Below, one piece after another: positions 30,001 through 39,047 of a DNA stretch of 64,000 nucleotides. Each line of letters starts with the position of its first letter. The first letter of the stretch is position 1. The notes beneath the pieces are model-generated. The model saw only the letters and a program-made list of their open reading frames with translations, did no database searches and was not told the origin of the DNA. The position numbers and the translations under genes are program-made. The stretch is from Asticcacaulis sp. SL142 (GTDB lineage Bacteria; Pseudomonadota; Alphaproteobacteria; Caulobacterales; Caulobacteraceae). The stretch is from the NCBI RefSeq assembly GCF_026625745.1, contig NZ_CP113061.1, positions 620,001 to 684,000 on the forward strand, read 5' to 3'.

Positions 30001-30239
30001 AAATCTGGGTGGGTTATCGCCAAAACGTATCGGTCGAAATCGCCGACACAACGGCACGGTTCGGCTCTGGTAATCCATTCACGCTGAACGGCGGTGATGT
30101 CGAAGGCGGCAGCCCTGTGGTTGGCTTCCGGATCGCCGCCAGCAATGAGTATGGCTATCTGGCGCTCGAAGCCGAAGCCGAAAAGTATGATGCTTATGAA
30201 AACTATTCCATAAGCCTGCGCACTGGATTTAAATTCTAA
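27078..30239 (+). CDS. Autotransporter (type V secretion) with large repetitive passenger
   Basis: A 1053-residue protein. Residues 1-27 are a Sec signal peptide ending in HTASA. Residues from about 30 to 700 form a Gly/Ser/Thr/Asn-rich passenger with repeated short beta-strand units of the INSGTI/NNTGFI type, as in right-handed beta-helix autotransporters. Two loops look like calcium sites: DSDGDGTLD at 295-303 and DENNDG at 485-490. The last 270 or so residues are an autotransporter beta-barrel, and the chain ends in Phe, as outer-membrane barrels do. The passenger probably reaches the cell surface as an adhesin or surface layer, but its target is unknown. Terminators flank the gene, and the Shine-Dalgarno (GAAAG) is weak. 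Confidence 0.85.
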   Translation: MRKSHLRNATAIGLILAAGISAHTASAETSITTERTTPIVTATANSGAADDVKIASAGSIKLTSGTAITLNSNNKVTTEGAINMASSADNSTGILINGGTTGEVSVKSNITVTDNYTPADSTTDDDDFVDGEFATGTGRYGIRLVGASPFTGKIEVTSGSTITIEGNQSYGIRLEAPQVGNFSFDGAIAATGTDTKGISIENNVTGNVYVSGTVNALGRNASALNLSGNVSGSVILDGTMAGTGYRFTSSLSDAQLALLDPDDLYQSGQLVSISGNLSKGLLLNSTVTADTTNTDSDGDGTLDANQTTANLTQYGGAPALLIGSATQDITLNSVVTAKATDSYGLVVKGNVNAAGLYKDVNATAIQIGGLGHNVTLQNGLSIQGNITAVGTKGNATGISLLSGANVASFINSGTMRATTTTLNNNSAIVVDIAAGATVPTFTNSGTITATGAGTTSNAIGIRDRSNSLTTFNNTGFITSITVPADENNDGVADTAVNRGMAIDTRTNTAGLTLVQTDTKPDDDTIAAPFIQGDILLGAGNDSITINGGQVLGNIDFGAGSNTILLDKKAIVLGKITGSGTVALDVAEARLGLTGGSQVNLSSLHLGAKSELYLVLNPDTATTPLLINTGTTTIDSGAKVLLSLTEITKTPTQFTVMTGNNISIANLDVATLSQNVPWLYNATLSTGTANTNLYADFRLKTQSESGLSVNEYSALDAVLTAAQTDAATQLALLAQTNPNSFNEIYSAFLPDYSGEALLTLSKGHEALTHSLARQSFLPSDGETQYWLQEYGFHMERERAETTGFTSTGFAFAGGAERGLMGNQAVGVYVAYTTTTPEDTFAAANETSSTSDISVGGYWRLYNENFKAWASAGIGRATFDSKRELISAQKVMVAEADWSGISYSGNIGASYETSMGPISMRPQVAVDFYALNEDERTETGGGSSFDLTVDSRDSHMASASALVFFGRANKKALIQPEIWVGYRQNVSVEIADTTARFGSGNPFTLNGGDVEGGSPVVGFRIAASNEYGYLALEAEAEKYDAYENYSISLRTGFKF

Positions 30240-30260
30240 GCTTAAATCCCAACACAAACA

Positions 30261-30294
30261 AAAAAGGCGGGCTTCAACTGAGGCCCGCCTTTTT
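30261..30294. terminator. Bidirectional terminator between the autotransporter and Rid genes
   Basis: AAGGCGGGC (30264-30272) pairs with GCCCGCCTT (30283-30291) around a ten-base loop. There is an A run on the left and a T run on the right, so it can stop transcription from both converging sides. Confidence 0.9.
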
Positions 30295-30319
30295 CATATT
30301 TATCTGAACCAGAAATCGA

Positions 30320-30703
30320 TTACTCAGCAAGTTCCGCCGAAGCCTCAATCTCCACCAGCCATTCCGGATTGATCAGGGCGCTGGTGCCAATGAAGGATGA
30401 GGCCGGACGAATATCACCAAAGATTTCGCCGTGAGCCTTCGCCGCCTGCTTCCAGACCGACATGTCGGTCAGGAAAATGCGTGTGCGGATGATATCGGAC
30501 GGTTTGCCACCGGCGGCCTCGACCGCTTTTATAATAATCTCAAGACAAGCCTTGGTTTGCTCATAGGCATCGTCAATGCCGACCGTTTTGCCATCACGAA
30601 TAGGCGCGGTTCCGGAAACCTCAATGCGATTTCCCGATCGAACAGCGCGGGAAAAGCCGATTTCGCCCTCAAACGGCGAACCTGAAGATACGAGTTTGCG
30701 CAT
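30320..30703 (-). CDS. RidA/YjgF/UK114 family protein
   Basis: A 127-residue Rid-family protein. Members form trimers and hydrolyse reactive enamine/imine intermediates or have related roles. SRAVRSGNRIEVSGTAPI near the N-terminus, the DAYEQTKACLEII helix, the DIIRTRIFLTDMS segment and NPEWLVEIEASAELAE at the end match the family. I do not see a clear arginine in the exact position that marks RidA itself, so it may be a different Rid subgroup. AGGAG lies six bases before the ATG, inside the end of pyrG 13 bases away. It is the last gene of tpiA-secG-pyrG-rid. Confidence 0.88.
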   Translation of the reverse strand: MRKLVSSGSPFEGEIGFSRAVRSGNRIEVSGTAPIRDGKTVGIDDAYEQTKACLEIIIKAVEAAGGKPSDIIRTRIFLTDMSVWKQAAKAHGEIFGDIRPASSFIGTSALINPEWLVEIEASAELAE

Positions 30704-30716
30704 AATTATCTCCTAA

Positions 30717-32393
<1,677 letters not shown>

Positions 32394-32476
32394 TCACTAC
32401 AAAGAAAAAGCGGCTCAAAATATAAATAATGAGCCACTTCAAATAGTTAAATTAGCAACCTGTGTTTCGTGTTTAA

Positions 32477-33001
32477 CTACTGCGCAGGCTGCGTTGCGAT
32501 CGGGTCGTTCGCCGGAGCGGCACCGGGTGCCGCCAAAGATTGGGTTGCTGATCTGGTCGACGGTGGTGTTACCGATGCGACGGGCTTAGAGACTGGCTGT
32601 GGCGCAGACGGCGTAATCACCTGCGCACTGGGGCGGGGCAATTCGGTCAAAGACGGCGCTGCTGCCGACGATGCCGTGGCACCGGCAGGTGCCGCAGGGG
32701 CTGCGGCAGGAAGATTGGCCGCATCAAGATTGATATTACCTTCACCAACCTGATCCACAACCGATGATCCGCGCTGGGACATGTTGCCAACAATGGTTAA
32801 GCCAATCGAATTGGCAAAAAACAGGATGGCCAGAATGGATGTTGCTCGCGTCAGGAAATTGCCTGCACCGCGCGCCGACATGAACCCCGACGGGCTGCCC
32901 CCCATACCCAACGCGCCTCCTTCGGAACGCTGAATCAGCACCAGACCAACCAGCGCGAGACAGATAATGATCTGAACGGTGAGCAAAATACCAAATAACA
33001 T
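32477..33001 (-). CDS. secG: Preprotein translocase subunit SecG
   Basis: A 174-residue protein started at the ATG at 33001 (MLFGILLTVQIII). The frame extends to 33076 but without conserved sequence. Two helices and the intervening QRSEGGALGMGGSPSGFMSARGAGNFLTRAT segment are typical of SecG, which stimulates SecYEG-mediated export. The C-terminal third is an Ala/Pro/Ser/Thr-rich low-complexity tail of about 90 residues, longer than in E. coli SecG. AAGGA lies 12 bases before the start. tpiA is 114 bases upstream and pyrG 107 bases downstream. Confidence 0.93.
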   Translation of the reverse strand: MLFGILLTVQIIICLALVGLVLIQRSEGGALGMGGSPSGFMSARGAGNFLTRATSILAILFFANSIGLTIVGNMSQRGSSVVDQVGEGNINLDAANLPAAAPAAPAGATASSAAAPSLTELPRPSAQVITPSAPQPVSKPVASVTPPSTRSATQSLAAPGAAPANDPIATQPAQ

Positions 33002-33115
33002 GAGCCGTTTTAATCCTTGGGCGCAATCCGCCACATGCGTGAGCGCGCAATCTTTGCGCCCCATTAGCATTGCCACACAGATTTTTCCAGAGCCGAAACC
33101 GATCCGGCAACAGTT

Positions 33116-33880
33116 TTATGACTTCAGTTCGTGAACTAAAGGCGCACTGTGGATTATCTTAAGGAAATCCGCGGCCTTAAGCGATGCGCCGCCGACCAAA
33201 GCGCCGCCGACACCCTCAAGCCTCAGCACCTCTGCGGCGTTGTCCGGCTTGACCGATCCACCGTATAGAAGGTGGGGTTTGAATTCCTCGCCAAACCGCT
33301 CAGAAATTACCCGGCGTATCAGGGCAAAAGCATCAATAATCTGATCATCTGTGGCAATCATCCCCGTTCCAATGGCCCAGACGGGTTCATAAGACACATG
33401 GAACGCCTTGCCGATCAGATCGTCGGGCAGACTGTCACGCAACTGCTTTGACAAAACTGCGTGCGTAAGCCCTTCTTTGCGTTGCTCTAAGGTCTCACCA
33501 ATACAAATTAGCGGTTCAAGACCGGCCTTGATCGCCGCGCGTACCTTTAGCGCGACCAATTCACACGGCTCTTTGTGGCCGTGCCTACGCTCTGAGTGCC
33601 CCAACAAAACCATGCGCGCCCCAACATCTCGCAATTGAGCGGCAGAGATATCACCAGTATAAGCACCATTATCTTCGTGGTGGCAGTCTTGCCCACCAAG
33701 TATAATATGACTATCCGACCCAAGGGTTTGGGACATAGCATGTAATAAGGTAAATGGGGGAAATACAGCAATTTTGACAACGCTGTCAGAACTGCCCTCG
33801 GCAACGGCACGAGCTTCGTCTAATGACGATAAAAGCCCGTTCATCTTCCAGTTGCCCGCGATCAGGGTATGTGAGGTCAT
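33116..33880 (-). CDS. tpiA: Triosephosphate isomerase
   Basis: A 254-residue TIM-barrel enzyme that interconverts dihydroxyacetone phosphate and glyceraldehyde-3-phosphate. AGNWKMNG has the substrate Asn and Lys, LLGHSERR the catalytic His, and YEPVWAIGTG the catalytic Glu. LYGGSVKPDNA and GALVGGASL form the phosphate site. It is divergent from ppiD across 241 bases and heads the tpiA-secG-pyrG-rid group. Confidence 0.97.
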   Translation of the reverse strand: MTSHTLIAGNWKMNGLLSSLDEARAVAEGSSDSVVKIAVFPPFTLLHAMSQTLGSDSHIILGGQDCHHEDNGAYTGDISAAQLRDVGARMVLLGHSERRHGHKEPCELVALKVRAAIKAGLEPLICIGETLEQRKEGLTHAVLSKQLRDSLPDDLIGKAFHVSYEPVWAIGTGMIATDDQIIDAFALIRRVISERFGEEFKPHLLYGGSVKPDNAAEVLRLEGVGGALVGGASLKAADFLKIIHSAPLVHELKS

Positions 33881-34011
33881 AAAAAGTCTTTAAATTAGCA
33901 GGTGCAGCAATTAAAGCCAAAAACGATTAAAAACCGGAAAACAAATAAATTCCTATTGTTACAAAATCCCGATACCTGCGGTCTTTCGCAAGGGGTAAGG
34001 TAAAAACTGTC

Positions 34012-34040
34012 TTGAATCCGCCGCAGTTCCTCCTTTATAT
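34012..34040 (+). promoter_or_regulatory. Possible ppiD-trpE promoter
   Basis: TTGAAT (34012-34017), a 17-base spacer and TTATAT (34035-34040) lie 80 bases before the ppiD start in the gap between divergent tpiA and ppiD. The hexamers are moderate matches, so this is a candidate only. Confidence 0.35.
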
Positions 34041-34121
34041 CACGGCCAACTGGCTTTCGGATCAGAACTTATCGCGCTCAAGCGCACCGATGCCGTCAAT
34101 TTTACTAAGGTCTGGGCTTTC

Positions 34122-36044
34122 ATGATCAACGGGTTTCGCGCTTTCACCAAGACCTGGACATTTAAAATCCTGATGGGCATTCTGGCGCTCAGCTTTGTCG
34201 TCGTCGGCGGCAGCCAGTTGGATGTCCTGTCGGCTGCCAACGGCAATAGTGTTATCAAGGCCGGATCGCGCGAAGTCAGCGCACAGGATTTTTCCAAAGC
34301 CTTTGATAACTACAAAAAAGGCATTCAGGAACAATCCGGCAAAGCTGTCACCAATGAAGAGGCGGTGAACGAAGGCCTGCATGTGCGTATTCTCGAAGAG
34401 ATGGCCAGCATGGAATCGCTGTCGTCTTACCTCGAAAAGGCGGGCATTAAGCCCTCCGCCAAGATGGTCGTCGACCAGATCAGCAAATATCCAATGTTTT
34501 TCGATTCGATCACAAATCGATTTGATAAGGATAAGTATACCCAGTTTCTGGGCCAGCAGGGCCTGACGGAGACCAAATTCGAACAATTGTTCCGGGACGA
34601 AATTGCCGCCAATCATTTCGGTAACGCCGCCGCCGCGGGCCTCAAACTGCCGCGTGTTTATGGTGCCCTCGCCGCTTCTTTTGGCATGGAAAGCCGTGAT
34701 GTCAGCCTGTTTATCCTGTCACCCGCCAATGTCGAACAGCCCGCTCAGCCAAACGATGCCCAATTGACAGCGTTTTATAACGAAAACAAGGAGCGCCTGC
34801 GTCGCCCTGAGTTTCGTCAGTTTTCGCTGGTGACTTTTGCGCCTAAGGATCTGATGGCCTCGATTACGATCGATGAAGCTGAGCTAAAAAAACGCTACGA
34901 ATTTAAGCGCGATACGCTATCGCAGGCTGAAACCCGTACACTTGTGCAGATTTCTGCCAAGGATGCCAAGGCAGCCGCAGCGGCTGAATCGGCCCTGAAA
35001 GCCGGTCAATCCCCTGATGTCGCAGCAAAAGCCGCGGGCGGCGAAGTCGTGAACTATGATAACAAACCCAAGACCGCGATTCCTGACAAAAAGATAGCTG
35101 ACGCCGCCTTCTCTCTTGCCAGCGGCGCCGTGTCCGCCCCCATTCAGGGCGATCTCGCCTTTGCTGTGGTCAAGGTCATTAATATCACGGCGGGGTCGGT
35201 ACCAAGCTTTGATATGGTCAAGCCTCAACTGACCGAGGAATACCGTCAGGAAAAGGCAACCGAAATTGTCTACGAACGGGTCGAGGCCTTTGAAAAAGCC
35301 CGTGCGGCCGGTGACAGCATAGAAACGGCGGCCAAGAAGCTCAATCTGAACATTGTCAACCTGCCGCCTATGACGGCAGAAGGTCAGGCCGTAAATGGTC
35401 AAAACTATGCCCAGTTCGCGCCGGTCATCAAAGTAGCCTTCGATCAACCCAAAGGCGGTGAATCTGAAGTTCAGGAACTCGGCAACGGCGAATATTTTGC
35501 CGTGCGTGTGAATGAAATCGTACCGTCTGAAGTGCCCGCACTGGATCAGGTCAAACAGCAAATGGTTCAGGCCTATATGCAGCAGAAAATGATGGATGCT
35601 ATCCGCATTAAGGCTGATGCGCTGAGCGAACGTCTGCGTAAAGGCGAGGATTTCAAAGCTGTAGCCGCTTCGGTTAAGGCACCGGTTGAGACTCTTAAAG
35701 GCCTTGATCGCCAGACCGGACAGCAAAAGGTCGGGCCACAAATCGCCGCCCGCGTATTTTCGGCGAAAAAGGGCGACACGTTCAACGCTCAGGCCAGCGA
35801 GTTCGCCTATGTCCTTGGCCGCGTCGATACCGTAACCGCCCCGGAAGCCAATTCGGCGAATGTTAATTCGGTTCTGGCGCAACACGGCCTGACACAGGCA
35901 ACCTTCCGCGATGTCGAAGAGATGTCGCGTTCATCGACGCGCGCCCTTCTGAAAACCAAGACCTATCCGCAAACAGCGATTAAGGCTTTGGGCGTAACCC
36001 CGCCCGCCAAGACCGATACGCCCGCGTCCACTGAAAAGAAATAA
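34122..36044 (+). CDS. ppiD: PpiD/SurA-type membrane-anchored peptidyl-prolyl isomerase
   Basis: A 640-residue periplasmic folding factor. A cytoplasmic start with an FTKTWTFK segment is followed by a single helix (ILMGILALSFVVVGGSQL) that anchors it in the inner membrane. The SurA-like N-terminal domain (to about residue 190) and a parvulin-like domain around residues 260-360 follow, then a long helical chaperone region and a second, weaker parvulin-like repeat. In E. coli, PpiD works near SecYEG. trpE follows after one base, so the two are co-transcribed, an arrangement seen in Caulobacterales. Confidence 0.9.
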   Translation: MINGFRAFTKTWTFKILMGILALSFVVVGGSQLDVLSAANGNSVIKAGSREVSAQDFSKAFDNYKKGIQEQSGKAVTNEEAVNEGLHVRILEEMASMESLSSYLEKAGIKPSAKMVVDQISKYPMFFDSITNRFDKDKYTQFLGQQGLTETKFEQLFRDEIAANHFGNAAAAGLKLPRVYGALAASFGMESRDVSLFILSPANVEQPAQPNDAQLTAFYNENKERLRRPEFRQFSLVTFAPKDLMASITIDEAELKKRYEFKRDTLSQAETRTLVQISAKDAKAAAAAESALKAGQSPDVAAKAAGGEVVNYDNKPKTAIPDKKIADAAFSLASGAVSAPIQGDLAFAVVKVINITAGSVPSFDMVKPQLTEEYRQEKATEIVYERVEAFEKARAAGDSIETAAKKLNLNIVNLPPMTAEGQAVNGQNYAQFAPVIKVAFDQPKGGESEVQELGNGEYFAVRVNEIVPSEVPALDQVKQQMVQAYMQQKMMDAIRIKADALSERLRKGEDFKAVAASVKAPVETLKGLDRQTGQQKVGPQIAARVFSAKKGDTFNAQASEFAYVLGRVDTVTAPEANSANVNSVLAQHGLTQATFRDVEEMSRSSTRALLKTKTYPQTAIKALGVTPPAKTDTPASTEKK

Positions 36045-36045
36045 G

Positions 36046-37536
36046 ATGAGCGCTTTGAGTTTAGAGGACGCCTTTCGGGAAGATTACGATGCCGGTCAGC
36101 CCCATGTCGTTTGCCGCCGTTTGGTAGACGATCTGGAAACGCCTGTTTCGGCCTATCTCAAACTGGCCAAAGATAGTGAATTCGCGTTTCTGTTTGAGTC
36201 CGTTGAAGGCGGCACTCTGAAAGGGCGCTATTCCATCATAACGCTTAAGCCGGATCTGGTGTGGCGCTGTTTTGGAGATAAGGCTGAGTTGGCCGCGGGT
36301 GATGCCATAGCTAAGAATGACTACACGGCAGAAGCCTTGCCCACGCTCGAGTCTCTGCGCGCCCTGGTCAAGGCCAACCGTATGGATATTCCGGCCGACC
36401 TGCCGCCTATGGTGTCGGGGCTGTTTGGGGTATTCGGTTATGACCTGATCCGTTTGACAGAGCCGCTAGGGAAAGCAAATCCTGACCCGCTGGGCTTGCC
36501 CGATGCGGTCATGGTGCGTCCGTCGGTCATCTGCGTGTTTGACAATGTCTCTAACGAGATTCTCATCGCCAGTCCGGTTTGGCCAGGCGATCAAAGCTCA
36601 TCGCAAGCCTATGCTGATGCTGTAGCCCGCATCGATCAGGTCGAAACCGACCTGCGCGTAGCCCTGCCCAGCCGCGATAAACCGCAAGCCCGCGTCCAGC
36701 CCCCTTTAGCATCTCCGACGTCGCCAGAGCGATACTGCGAAATGGTTGAGGCATCTAAGGAATACATCGCCGCCGGTGATATTTTTCAGGTCGTCCCAAG
36801 CCATCGCTTCGAAGCGCCGTTTGAGGTCGATCCGTTCGCTTTTTATAGATCTCTGCGGCGGCAAAACCCCTCGCCGTACCTGTTTTACCTCAATTTCGGT
36901 AACTTCCAGATGGCCGGGTCAAGCCCGGAAATACTGGTGCGCATCCGTGATGGTAAACTGACGATCCGCCCGATCGCCGGTACACGCCCGCGCGGTAAAA
37001 CCGCTCAGGAAGACAAAGCCTTAGAGCAGGAACTTCTCAACGACCCTAAAGAGATCGCTGAGCATTTGATGTTGCTTGATTTGGGCCGCAATGATGTCGG
37101 CCGGGTGGCTAAACTGGCCACTGTCAGAGTGACTGAAAAATTTGTCATCGAGCGCTACAGCCATGTCATGCATATTGTATCTAACGTCGAAGGCGATACA
37201 CCGGATGACATAGATCCGGTTGATGCCTTGCTTGCCGCCCTGCCTGCGGGCACTCTGTCCGGTGCGCCAAAGGTGCGTGCCATGGAGATCATTGACGAAC
37301 TGGAAGACGTCAAGCGCGGCGTCGCCTATGCCGGGGGTGTTGGTTATATCTCAAGTTCCGGCGCGACCGATATCTGCATAGTGTTGCGCACCGCCCTCTT
37401 CAAAGACCAAAAAGTCTATGTACAGGCTGGCGCGGGCGTTGTGGCCGACAGCGTTCCTATTAACGAATATAACGAAACGGTTCACAAGGCGGGTGCGCTA
37501 ATCCGCGCCGCTGCCGAAGCCTGGCATTACGTCTAG
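36046..37536 (+). CDS. trpE: Anthranilate synthase component I
   Basis: A 496-residue enzyme that makes anthranilate from chorismate in tryptophan synthesis, using ammonia delivered by TrpG. Signatures are SYLxL-like regulatory residues near the N-terminus (LESVEGG and GRYSII), IAGTRPRG, LLDLGRNDVGRV, SHVMHIVSNVEG and GTLSGAPKVRAMEIIDELE. The start codon is one base after the ppiD stop. The usual partner trpG does not follow. Instead, a decayed transposase starts within a few bases of the stop codon. Confidence 0.96.
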   Translation: MSALSLEDAFREDYDAGQPHVVCRRLVDDLETPVSAYLKLAKDSEFAFLFESVEGGTLKGRYSIITLKPDLVWRCFGDKAELAAGDAIAKNDYTAEALPTLESLRALVKANRMDIPADLPPMVSGLFGVFGYDLIRLTEPLGKANPDPLGLPDAVMVRPSVICVFDNVSNEILIASPVWPGDQSSSQAYADAVARIDQVETDLRVALPSRDKPQARVQPPLASPTSPERYCEMVEASKEYIAAGDIFQVVPSHRFEAPFEVDPFAFYRSLRRQNPSPYLFYLNFGNFQMAGSSPEILVRIRDGKLTIRPIAGTRPRGKTAQEDKALEQELLNDPKEIAEHLMLLDLGRNDVGRVAKLATVRVTEKFVIERYSHVMHIVSNVEGDTPDDIDPVDALLAALPAGTLSGAPKVRAMEIIDELEDVKRGVAYAGGVGYISSSGATDICIVLRTALFKDQKVYVQAGAGVVADSVPINEYNETVHKAGALIRAAAEAWHYV

Positions 37537-37539
37537 GCG

Positions 37540-38077
37540 CTCTGAAAACTGTCGTAGATAGGGATCCGAGGTTTGCCCAAGAACGCAGCGTTTTGAGCTG
37601 CTGCTTGGGCCATCCGTGATTGAATCAAAATTCGCATTCTTTGATAAATAAGAAGAAGTTTTGCCGGGGAATGCCGTTGTATTTTCGCAGAACACGCTTG
37701 GCCTGGTTCCAAAAATTCTCGATGCCGTTGATGTGGTTCTGCTTGTCGGCAAACAGCTTGGAGTGATTGATGCGACTGTGATGGAATTCGGAAACATCGA
37801 GCGCGCTGTAGCTACCGAAGGTATCCGTGTAAACGATGCTATCCGGTTGAATTTTCTTGCGAATAATCGGCATCAAGGTGGTGGCTTTGGCATCTGAAAT
37901 AGGGACGACAAAGACTTTGCCGCGCCGTTTCAGCAAGCCGAAAACAGGCACCTTGCCCTTGCGAACACCGCCGAAATAGCTTTCGTCCACCTCGACCTCC
38001 CCGCCGAGCAACTCTTCATTGGCGGCTGCCTGCTCTACGATCAGTTCGCGGACTTTCCTTTTGGCCCGAAAGGGCAT
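37540..38077 (-). pseudogene. IS1595-family (IS1016-like) transposase remnant
   Basis: Minus-strand sequence resembling the DDE part of IS1016-type transposases: EVEVDESYFGG with the catalytic Asp, FGLLKRRGKVFVVPI, DSIVYTDTFGSYSALD, and INGIENFWNQAKRVLRKYNGIP. The usual N-terminal half is missing or unrecognisable above about 38077. Near the end the frame reads KECEF, then a TGA where these proteins have an Arg codon. The same frame then resumes with FNHGWPKQQLKTLRSWANL, which looks like the family C-terminus. It is therefore a truncated, nonsense-mutated copy. No second inverted terminal repeat was found, so the element's ends are uncertain. Confidence 0.8.
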
Positions 38078-38207
38078 GAGGTATATTTTACCGTGCCATT
38101 TTGCCAATTCTATCAATAGGTAGTAGCCTGTGGGCATGAGCGGCCCAGCCCAATTGAACATTGGTGCCGCTGATAGAATACTTTTGCGCGAATTAGGTCT
38201 GGCTATA

Positions 38208-38990
38208 ATGATTGATGAGCATGCAACGCACCCGTCCTTTCCCCAGCCTGATAACAATGAGCAAGTAATCTGGCGATATATGGATTTCGACAAGTTTGAG
38301 TGGCTGTTAGATCATGGTCGCATTTTCATGCCTACTGCAGATAATTTAGGCGACCCTCTCGAAGGCTCCACACCACTAGGCGAAATCGAGTGGTGGAAGC
38401 AAGAAGCGCGAAATGCGACCACGGAGGAGCAGCGAGCAACCCTCGCTCACAACCGGCAATTCCTTGCCGATTTCAGAAGAAATTTTCGACCTCGATACTA
38501 TGTGTCGTGTTGGCATATGAATATGCACGAGAATTATTCAATGTGGCGCTGTTACACGAAAACCAACCGGGCCGTTGCAATAAAGACGACCTACACCGCA
38601 TTACGAAAGGCATTGCCAATCGAAGTATTGATGGGAGTCATCAGCTATATTGACTACTCAACAGATCGGCTGCCATGGGGCAACATGTTTGAATGCATCA
38701 TGCACAAGGACATCAACTTCCGCTATGAAGCAGAAGTACGTGCGATAATGACACTGCCTACCAATGATGAGTTTGGCCTTCAGAAGTTCTCAGAAGATCA
38801 TTTTGCACTGACAGCCAATCCAAATTTGCGCGTTTATGCCCCCAAGGTGGATGTGAGCACAATGATAGAGGGTATCGTCCTCCATCCTGATGTATCCAAA
38901 TCTTACGCAGCAAAGGTTCGCAAGCTTTGTATAGCGAAAGGATTACCAGCGCCAACCCCTTCGCGGGAAACCACCACGGCAGTTTACTGA
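38208..38990 (+). CDS. DUF2971 family protein
   Basis: A 260-residue protein. WRYMDFDKFEWLLDHGRIFMPTADNLGDPLEG, YYVSCWHMNMHENYSMWRCYTKTNRAVAIKTTY, ISYIDYSTD and FRYEAEVRAIM are the conserved blocks of DUF2971, which has no established biochemical role and often sits among mobile genes. The chosen ATG at 38208 leaves a short leader before the domain. An in-frame ATG at 38130 would add 26 unremarkable residues. No good Shine-Dalgarno is visible at either. It lies directly beside the transposase remnant and looks less G+C-rich than its neighbours, suggesting acquired DNA. Confidence 0.8.
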   Translation: MIDEHATHPSFPQPDNNEQVIWRYMDFDKFEWLLDHGRIFMPTADNLGDPLEGSTPLGEIEWWKQEARNATTEEQRATLAHNRQFLADFRRNFRPRYYVSCWHMNMHENYSMWRCYTKTNRAVAIKTTYTALRKALPIEVLMGVISYIDYSTDRLPWGNMFECIMHKDINFRYEAEVRAIMTLPTNDEFGLQKFSEDHFALTANPNLRVYAPKVDVSTMIEGIVLHPDVSKSYAAKVRKLCIAKGLPAPTPSRETTTAVY

Positions 38991-39047
38991 TTAACCGTAT
39001 CCGCCACCGCCTTTGCCGCCGCATTTGGATTGCAGCGAGCGTACTGG

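Noticed and set aside
34917-35885. Minus-strand open frame of 322 codons
   Set aside because: Fully antisense to ppiD; the translation has no coherent domain and ppiD is clearly the real gene.
38078-38293. N-terminal extension of the transposase frame
   Set aside because: The translation above 38077 does not resemble IS1595-type N-termini and overlaps the DUF2971 gene, so I left it out of the pseudogene.
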